A stretch of 64,000 bases of DNA from Camelus bactrianus (Eukaryota; Chordata; Mammalia; Artiodactyla; Camelidae). The notes below the pieces were generated by a model. The model did not search any database, was not told the DNA's origin, and saw only the letters and a list, made by a program, of their open reading frames with translations. The position numbers and the translations under genes are program-made. Position 1 is the stretch's first letter; every line of letters starts with the position of its first letter. The stretch is from assembly GCF_048773025.1 (NCBI RefSeq), contig NC_133565.1, forward strand, positions 31,806,457 to 31,870,456, given 5' to 3'. Of this stretch, positions 57,100-64,000 are shown piece after piece.

Positions 57100-58480
57100 T
57101 AAAAAAGATACCTTGTTTTCTCTTCAAAATTTTTGTTTGCTAATGAGAACAACAATTTCCCACGCTTATTGGTTGTTTCTATGTTTTCTTTGACAAATTG
57201 CCTATTCATGGCTGCCTGTTTTTCTATTCAGGTATTCATTTTCTTATTGACTGATGAGAGCTCTTCTTGCATTATAGGTGTTAAATTTTTATCATGTGGC
57301 ATATGTATTTGATCACTGTTAATATCTGCCTTTTGATTTTGTCAGGAGTATTTGACACATTAATTTTTTTATACATGGTTTCTTCATTTCATTTTACATT
57401 TGAAAGAACCCTCCTGTATACAGACAACATGCTATCAACGGTGGTCTCTGATTGAATAGAGTTCGGGGTAATTGTTCTTTTTGCTTATATAATTATTCCC
57501 TTTTATATATATTTAGTAACACATATATATAAAGAAATATTTCTTAAATGTTAAAAATTGAAAGGCTTTCTCCACTACTTGATCATATATTTACATACAT
57601 AATTCCTCAAATAATTCTATGACATTATAAGAATATTTCACTATCTCATCCCCCCAAAGTCTTAGTTTATGATGTGAAGTATCACTATAACTTTTTGTCT
57701 TCCAATTTCTAAACCAATTTTCCAAGCACCAATTCATTATTGCTCCCAATGAATTGAAATGATATCATTATCATATACTGATATATCTTTCTTCAGAACT
57801 GTAGCTTGTTCTGTTATTAGTCATTATCATATGATTTTAATTATTGCAAGGTAATAAAAATCTTCTAATACATGATAGTGCAATTCCAGCTTCATAGCGC
57901 TATCCCTTCAAAAATTATCTCTTAAATTTACTCTTTTGGGTCAACTTCAGAAAAAATCTGTTAAATTCCCCTACCCACTCCAACCCTGAATCAAAAAAAT
58001 TGGTTAGGATTTTTACTAGAATTGCATTAAATTTATGGACTTGGAAATAATCCCTATAATACTGAGTCTTCCTACCCAGAAACATGTTTCCTCGCTCTAC
58101 TTACTCAAGTCTCTTTATGTTCTGGTATAAAATTAAGTTTTCTTAAAATAATTTCTGTACTTTTTAGTTTTTTCTCTCTAAATACTTATGGGACTTTTTT
58201 TTCCATTACAGTTTCTAACTAGGCATTACTAGAATATTGAAAAATCACTGATTTTGGTATGCTTTGTTGGTAAGCAACCATGTAACTTAGTATTAATTCA
58301 GATGGGTTTTAAGGCGATTTTTTTTAGATTTTTAGGTAGACCATTGTGTCACCTGTGAATAATGATAATTTTCTTCTCTTTTCTAATGGTCATATCCCAA
58401 CCTGCAGTCTTTTTGGTCCTGACTGCCCTTTACTCCAAGAAGAAGGCCTCCCACGTTGTCAACTCCCTACCTGTTGCTCT
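57100..58480 (-). mobile_element. Old L1 ORF2 fragment, minus strand
   Basis: Antisense ORF2 text in the expected order: 'ttgacaaattgcctattcatg' near 57190, 'ttggttaggatttttactagaattgcattaaatttatgg' near 58000, 'actgagtcttcctacccagaaacatg' near 58063 and 'accattgtgtcacctgtgaataatgataattttc' near 58340. The last block covers the reverse-transcriptase catalytic segment in antisense. It stops abruptly by about 58480. The middle (57340-57960) is badly diverged. Confidence 0.7.
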
Positions 58481-58484
58481 TCTT

Positions 58485-60315
58485 TGCTCTTGTTCCTCAG
58501 AAGTGGAGCATATTTAGTGGGATATACTCCAAACAGGGAGTAACACTACAGTCTGGCACAGAGAATCTATACTAACTCAATTTTTAATTTACATCCTTGC
58601 CTTAGAAATCATGTTACAAAATGTTTACCATGGACCAATTCCTGTGAATGAAATAACATCTAAAACCATGGCATCATGTAGAAAATGAACTCTAGAAAAT
58701 TTAGTAGGAAAAAGCCATTTATCAGTATCCCTTTATTAGTATAGCACCAATATGAACACACTCTTAAACAGAAGAAGGGGTGGGGAGAAAAAACCTGGAA
58801 CACATTTCATCTCGAAATGGACAAAGAGGGAGAAACTTTTAGGGTTTCATGCAATAGAGGTGAGCAGGGAGAGCAGGAACTTAAACATCACTTCCCTTGG
58901 TCTATTGGTCTGTTCTCATTAAATTGCAACTGAATCTGCCAGTGATGCTTTTACTATAATAGATTCTTCAGGATATCAATAGGAAAATAATCCGGATTGG
59001 AAGTGCCATTATACAGCTTTCTGGAACCTATAATAAATGATCCTGGGAGAAGAGGGAGGTCATTATTTTTCAAATGTACAAAACAGTAGAAATACAAGTT
59101 GTTTTTGTTTTTGTTTTTGTTTTTGCTACTGAACTCAAACTGAACACCAAAGGATATAAAATGAGCAACAATAATCAAATCAACAGTGACAGGTTGGCAT
59201 GCACAATCAACACAGCAGACAAAGGGAGTAGCCTTCTCTAAAAACTGCATTCCTGTGTGATGCAGATTTAATTTAGGCCACAGAAAATTCTACGAAGATC
59301 TGACAGCTTCTGCTTTGACTGGATGAAACTTGCTGCATACATCAGCATAAATAATTTGGTTCAACCCAACCCATACCAAGCAAAATCAAGTAACTTTCCT
59401 AAAGCTGGGGGAGGAAGCTACAGCTTTACCTCTACTTTGAATTGTAGAGATCTTCTGATTTATTCTAGAAAGGGTGCTTTCTTTCGGAAATTGATGATTA
59501 TAGTAAAGAAAATCCACAACTTAAACTGAGCCCCCAGAAAGAAATCCATAAAAGGTAAGCTCTCCAACTAGCTGCACATTTTAAATAATTTTAAGTCTTT
59601 CTGGCTTCTGTTAAGTATCCTTAATAGGGTAAGCTGCAGAACACCGTATCAATAATCTAATGACCCTTGTGTGTGTATTCTAAAAACCTCCCCCACATAC
59701 ACCAGAAGAAAATTACTAGAACAAAAAATAGCTTTCTAGAATCAATTCAGTAAACTTTTAAAAAACACATCCCATGATAAAGTTTAAAGATACAGGGTGT
59801 GAGGGTTGAAAAATTAAACCTGCAGGTCAGAACTAAGTCTGTCTATACTAATATAGGAAACCAAGATAAAATTATAACTTAATAAATTAATTCTTTAACA
59901 CTCAATTGCTCTCAATTAAAAGAAATATTCTTTCCTATGGTAAAAAAAAATCTTCTAAATCACAGAAATGACGCTGAGTTCTGAAATAAGTTGCTGAAAT
60001 ACATGTAATGTACATAACGTTGTTAATGTGAAATTTTAAAACATGTAAAAATACCATATAATACACAAATATTTAGTGTAAAAACATGCATATAAGTTAA
60101 AAATACCAAATTTACAAAACTACTTCTGAGACAGTGAGAGAGATGAGTGGGAAGAATTCATAGAGGTCTCAACTACATTGATTTTATAATCTGCATACTT
60201 ATAAAGTAAAATGTTAATATTTTACCAAGCCATCTGGTAGGCACTTTATATACTGGCCATTATATTAGTCTTCATAGCTATCCATATGTTTCAAATACTT
60301 TATAATTTTTTAAAA
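58485..60315. other. Unique non-coding stretch
   Basis: A (GTTTTT)n run lies at 59101-59125. About 59240-59560 is complex, non-repetitive DNA with an open frame (59323-59529) that I do not recognise; it may be conserved non-coding sequence. Confidence 0.4.
59101..59125 (+). repeat. (GTTTTT)n simple repeat
   Basis: Four hexanucleotide units ending in 'gc'. It resembles an antisense A-rich retroposon tail, but no SINE or LINE body adjoins it. Confidence 0.9.
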
Positions 60316-60319
60316 AACA

Positions 60320-61545
60320 AAAACAAAATTTACACAAAATTAACTCAAAATAGATCACAGACCTAAATGTAAGACACAAAACTATAAAAATTCTGGAAAA
60401 TAACCTAAGAAAAAAACTAGGTGACCTTGGGTTTGATGATAACTTTTTATATAAACACCAAAAGCATCATCCAAGTAATACAGAAACTAAATTGGACTTC
60501 AATAAAATTAAAAACTTTTGTTCTGTGAAAAGACACTGCTGAAGACCAGCCACATACTGAGAGAGAATATTAGCAAAAGCAAACCTGATAAGACAGTGTT
60601 ATCTAAAATATGTAAAGATCTCAAGTTCAAAAATAAGAATACAAAAAACATGATTAAAAAGCAGACAAAAGACCTAAAGACACCTAACCAAAAAAAGATA
60701 TACACACAGAAAGTAAGCATATGAAAAGATGCTCGACATCATATACTATTAGGGAGCTGCAAATGAAAACAAGGAGATACCACACCACACACTTGTCAGA
60801 ATGACTAAAATTCAAAACACTAACACCACCAAATGCTGGCAAGGATGTGGAGAAACAGGAACTCTCATTCATTGCTGGTGGGAGTGCAAAACGGTACAAT
60901 CTCTTTGGAAAACAGTTTGGCAATTTCTTACAAAGCTAAACTTAGTCTTACTATATGATCTAGCAAATGCAGTCTGATTTGAGAACTAACGTTCACAAAA
61001 AAATTTGTACATGAATGTTTATAGCAGTTTAATTCGTAATTGTAAAAACCTGGACGCAATCAAGATATACATCCTTCAACAGGTAAATATAGATAAACTG
61101 TGGTAAATTCACACAATGATATATTATTCAGCAATAAAAATAAATGGGTTATCAAGTTACAAAAAGACGTGGAGGAACCTTAAAGGTATATTGCTAAGTG
61201 AAAGAAGTCAGTCTGAAAAGACTACAAAATATATGATAACAACTATATGACAGTCTGAAAAAGGCAAAACCACAAAGACAGTAAAAAGATGAGTGGTGGT
61301 ATCAGGAGTTTGGGAGCGAGAGAGGCTGGGATGAATAGGCAGAGCACAGGGGACTTAATGGGCAGTGAGACCATTCTGTATGACACTATGATGGTACACC
61401 CATGACATCATGAATTGTCAAAGCCCATGAAGGCATACAGTATAAAGAGTGAAACTTAATGCAAACTTTGGACTTTCATTCATAATAACATATCAATATT
61501 GGCTCATTAATTATAACAAGTGTACCACTATTCTGTTTCGATTCT
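60320..61545 (+). mobile_element. Old L1M ORF2 end and 3' UTR
   Basis: 'aactcaaaatagatcacagacctaaatgtaagac', 'gttctgtgaaaagacactgctgaag', 'gcaaggatgtggagaaacaggaactctcattcattgctggtgggagtgc' (encodes CWQGCGETGTLIHCWWEC with the cysteine motif still readable near 60836-60890), 'atgaataggcagagcacagg', 'ccattctgtatgacactatgatgg' and 'ggactttcattcataataac' are the ordered landmarks of an old L1M ORF2 end and 3' UTR. Many stops. Confidence 0.85.
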
Positions 61546-61639
61546 AAATGAGTGTACTGCAACTCACTTTTAGCACTAACCACTCAGAATTAGTGTAGAA
61601 CCTACAAACCAAAAGGAGATTATCCCAAATAAGACTGCA

Positions 61640-62165
61640 CTTACTTTAGATGCCAGCCACACATCAGGGGTCTTCAGGACACCTGCAATTCACAAACTCA
61701 GGGATTCCTATGATCCTCTAAATTTGATAATCTGCTAGGGCAACTCATATCACTCAGGAAAGCACTATATTCACGAATATAATTTTATTATAAAGGATAC
61801 ACACAGGGCAAGGTCTAAGATGATCCCCAGTGAAGGGCTCCCATGCCCCTCGCCATGAGTCAGGGTGCATCATCCTCCTAGCACACCGCTGTGCGTGCCA
61901 ATCAAGACGCTCCACTGAGTTTCGGTGTCCAGGGCTCTTATTAGGGTTTCATTACATAGGCAGAATTGATTAAATCACCAGCCACATAATTGAACTAAAG
62001 CTCCAAACCTCCCCCACCTCCCCAGAAGTCAGACAGGCCAGAAGTCCCAACCTTCTAATCATGTGGTTGGTGTTTCTGGTGGCCAGGCCCCATCCTAAGT
62101 TGTCTAGAGGTAGAACATGAATTACCACATCAGCACAGCAAAAGTACACCTCATTCATTCAAAAA
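61640..62165 (-). mobile_element. ERVL/MaLR-type solitary LTR fossil
   Basis: The plus strand shows the antisense of a mammalian ERVL-class LTR: 'aattttattataaaggatac' near 61780, 'gggtttcattacataggcagaattgattaaatcacc' near 61945 and 'cccaaccttctaatcatgtggttggtgtttctggtggccagg' near 62045. An AATAAA-type signal lies on the minus strand in the first block. No internal viral genes adjoin it, so it looks like a broken solitary LTR. Expected age is early placental mammal. The subfamily (MLT2- or LTR33-like) is uncertain. Confidence 0.5.
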
Positions 62166-62169
62166 TTAA

Positions 62170-63330
62170 TACCCTCACTGTGCAAGATGCTTCTCTTAAT
62201 TTTTTAACAAAATACTAAAGTAGAATTTAATAACACAAACGCTTTTAGCTTTATGAGAGGCCTTGGTTCAAAACGGATGAAAGGAAGAAAGTAATGATTA
62301 TAAGGTGATTTTCAAGGGGAGCACATTTCACAACTAGCTCAGATTAGGAATCACATCAAATAAAACTTATCAAAAAGAAGCAAGACCAACCAAAGCCACA
62401 TTCGCTAACATTTGTGGCAAGTCAATTTAAAACCCAGAACTAGCATACTGTTAGTATAAAACCCATTTAAATCAAATTTTTAAATGGATACATTGGTTAC
62501 AGCACATAACAATGGTTAAGGTCTATCATGGTCAAATGGTATCCATACTGAATGAATTAATAGTAGGGGAATGAAATGGAAAGGAAATTAAGTTGCACTC
62601 TTTCCAAAACTTGCCCCTTTCCATAGAGTTAAATGAAGGAGCAAGGACTCAAAAACTATGCCACAAACCAAGCGCTGAGGGTCAAAAATTATATTTTATA
62701 GAATTGTCACTTTCCTCACCAACACTAATAAATAAGTTATTAAATCTACCCTTTTGGCATAATAAAGTCATTTCAATAGAACTAAAAGTGCTACAGTTTC
62801 AATGCCAACTCTTCTGAAAATAATTGTTGCTGCCGTGCCTCTGAAATCAAATTGCAGCAGCAGGTCATTATTCTGTTCTATTCTGTTGACACATTTTAAC
62901 TCATTTTATAAACCTAGTATTTGTTTCTGTTCTGTAATCCCAGAAAAAATGTTTATGGGAAGGCAATTTCATTTTGCTAGGTTGACAGTGACAGTCCCTT
63001 GGGGGAGAGGCCAACTCAAGCAGGACTGAGCAGCTGTTAGGAGCCAATTTTCCTACCTGTTAATTGCTTTTCTGACTAGGCTGCAACAGCTCAGACACCC
63101 ACCTGGCAAGCAGCAGATAAATCGAAACAGTCATATCTTAAGAGTTTAAAAATTAGAAGGCTTTCCTCCTTCCTCCTTAACTAGGGAACAGAGCAGCAAA
63201 GGAAGAGGAAAATGTCAAAAGTACGTAAACATTAATTGCAAAAATGCTAATTGTACCTTCCTGATTACCAAAAAAAAAAAAAAAAAAGTTAAGAAAATAA
63301 TTTTATAAATAGGCAATAGAAAAAGCATTC
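62170..63330. other. Unique stretch with a candidate regulatory island
   Basis: 62820-63130 is complex, repeat-free DNA with several E-box-type words (cagctg, cacctg, cagcag) close together and conserved-looking AT cores ('gttaattgcttttc'). A poly-A run lies at 63270-63287. No exon is recognised; the open frames 62593-62817 and 62802-63029 show no family resemblance. Confidence 0.35.
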
Positions 63331-63334
63331 ATTT

Positions 63335-63720
63335 GATCATTCAACAAATATTTACTGGAATGCCTACTATGGCAGACATTGTTCTGGGCGCTGAGGATAC
63401 AGCACTAAACAAAACAGAATGCCCATGTCCCCATCAGAGGAGATAAGTGAGAAGTAAATTTCAGTCATTACATGCTAAGAAGAAAAATATGGCCCTGTAA
63501 CACTGTTGGAGAAGTGCTAGTTTACAGGGAGTTGTCAAGGAAAACCTCTTTGAAGAAGGAACATTTAAGCCAAGACTTAAATGACAAGAAGGATATAGCC
63601 AAGCAACCATTCCCCAGGGAGGGACAAGTGGTAGAAGGCCCTAAAGCTAGAATGAACTTCCCAGAACAGAAAAGCAGGCCTGTGTGGCTGAAGCTTCGTG
63701 AACAGAGTTAAGAATGGCAG
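63335..63720 (-). mobile_element. L2 LINE 3' end, minus strand
   Basis: 'attcaacaaatatttactggaatgcctactatggcagacattgttctgggcgctgaggatacagcactaaacaaaacag' is the antisense L2 tail. It continues through 'gtcaaggaaaacctctttgaagaaggaacatttaagccaagacttaaatgacaagaagg' and 'ccaggaagcaggcctgtgtggctg'-like text. An open frame at 63472-63711 is antisense to L2 and not a gene. Confidence 0.8.
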
Positions 63721-64000
63721 CAGATAAGGTCTCTTCAAAACGCCACAGCCATTTCAAAGCCATCAGCTGGGAAGACAAAAATAAAACTGTGACCAATGAG
63801 CTATTCATGGGAATTCATTTTTGGACTAGTAATGACCACCAGGAAACTTCAACAGAAAAAAGAGAAACATGAGTTAAGGGATGTCCCAAGGGCAGAGGTT
63901 TCTGAATCAAAGGCTCGGCACCGGAGTCCTAGCTGAACCAGGCTTTCAGTCACCCTAACAGCAGTAATGTTGCAAGTCAGATCAGTATCTATTGCAAGTC

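Overview
The window looks like non-coding nuclear DNA from a camelid (camel, llama or alpaca lineage). The main evidence is one SINE at 24211-24359 with a tRNA-Ala-type head, A and B boxes and an A/T-rich tail, which matches the camelid Vic-1 family. Several L1 3' ends of an artiodactyl type agree with this. I saw no ruminant Bov-A, pig PRE or primate Alu copies. The sequence is AT-rich, with no CpG island and no convincing spliced protein-coding exon. It could be an intergenic desert or part of a very large intron; the sequence alone does not decide.

Layout. 1-2.96 kb: ancient MIR and MER5-type fossils, an unassigned repeat, and a minus-strand L1 3' end abutting a MIR. 3.9-7.9 kb: three old L1 pieces in a head-to-tail train. 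8-10.2 kb: unique DNA with a TAATTA-rich candidate conserved element. 10.2-11.6 and 14.8-16.35 kb: minus-strand old L1 copies. 17.2-20.2 kb: unique DNA. 20.2-20.5 kb: an inverted pair of L1 3' UTR pieces. 20.85-22.57 kb: an old L1 5'/ORF1 fragment interrupted by a processed RPL32 pseudogene with a perfect 19-bp target-site duplication. 22.8-26.1 kb: MIRs, the Vic-1 SINE and L1 3' ends. 26.2-31.7 kb: L2 and MIR copies plus a Tigger-type DNA transposon. 33.2-36.9 kb: an old L1 interrupted by a younger L1. 37-53 kb: mostly unique DNA with L2, MIR, CR1/L3 and L1M tails. 53.6-54.8 kb: the youngest L1, whose remaining ORF2 is fully open. 55.9-58.5 kb: two more L1 pieces. 60.3-62.2 kb: an old L1 and an ERVL-type LTR fossil. 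62.2-64 kb: unique DNA and an L2.

No genes here work together as an operon or pathway. Coding potential is limited to transposon remnants and one dead ribosomal-protein retrocopy. The window mainly records layered retroposition: L2, MIR and CR1/L3 oldest, then L1M and Tigger, then camelid-era L1 and Vic-1. I found no evidence of a new functional system. The points most worth checking are the open L1 ORF2 tail, the nested RPL32 copy, the L1 inverted pair, the Tigger remnant and a few candidate regulatory islands. Family names are from memory of consensus sequences and would need a RepeatMasker run with a camelid library to fix subfamilies and exact edges.
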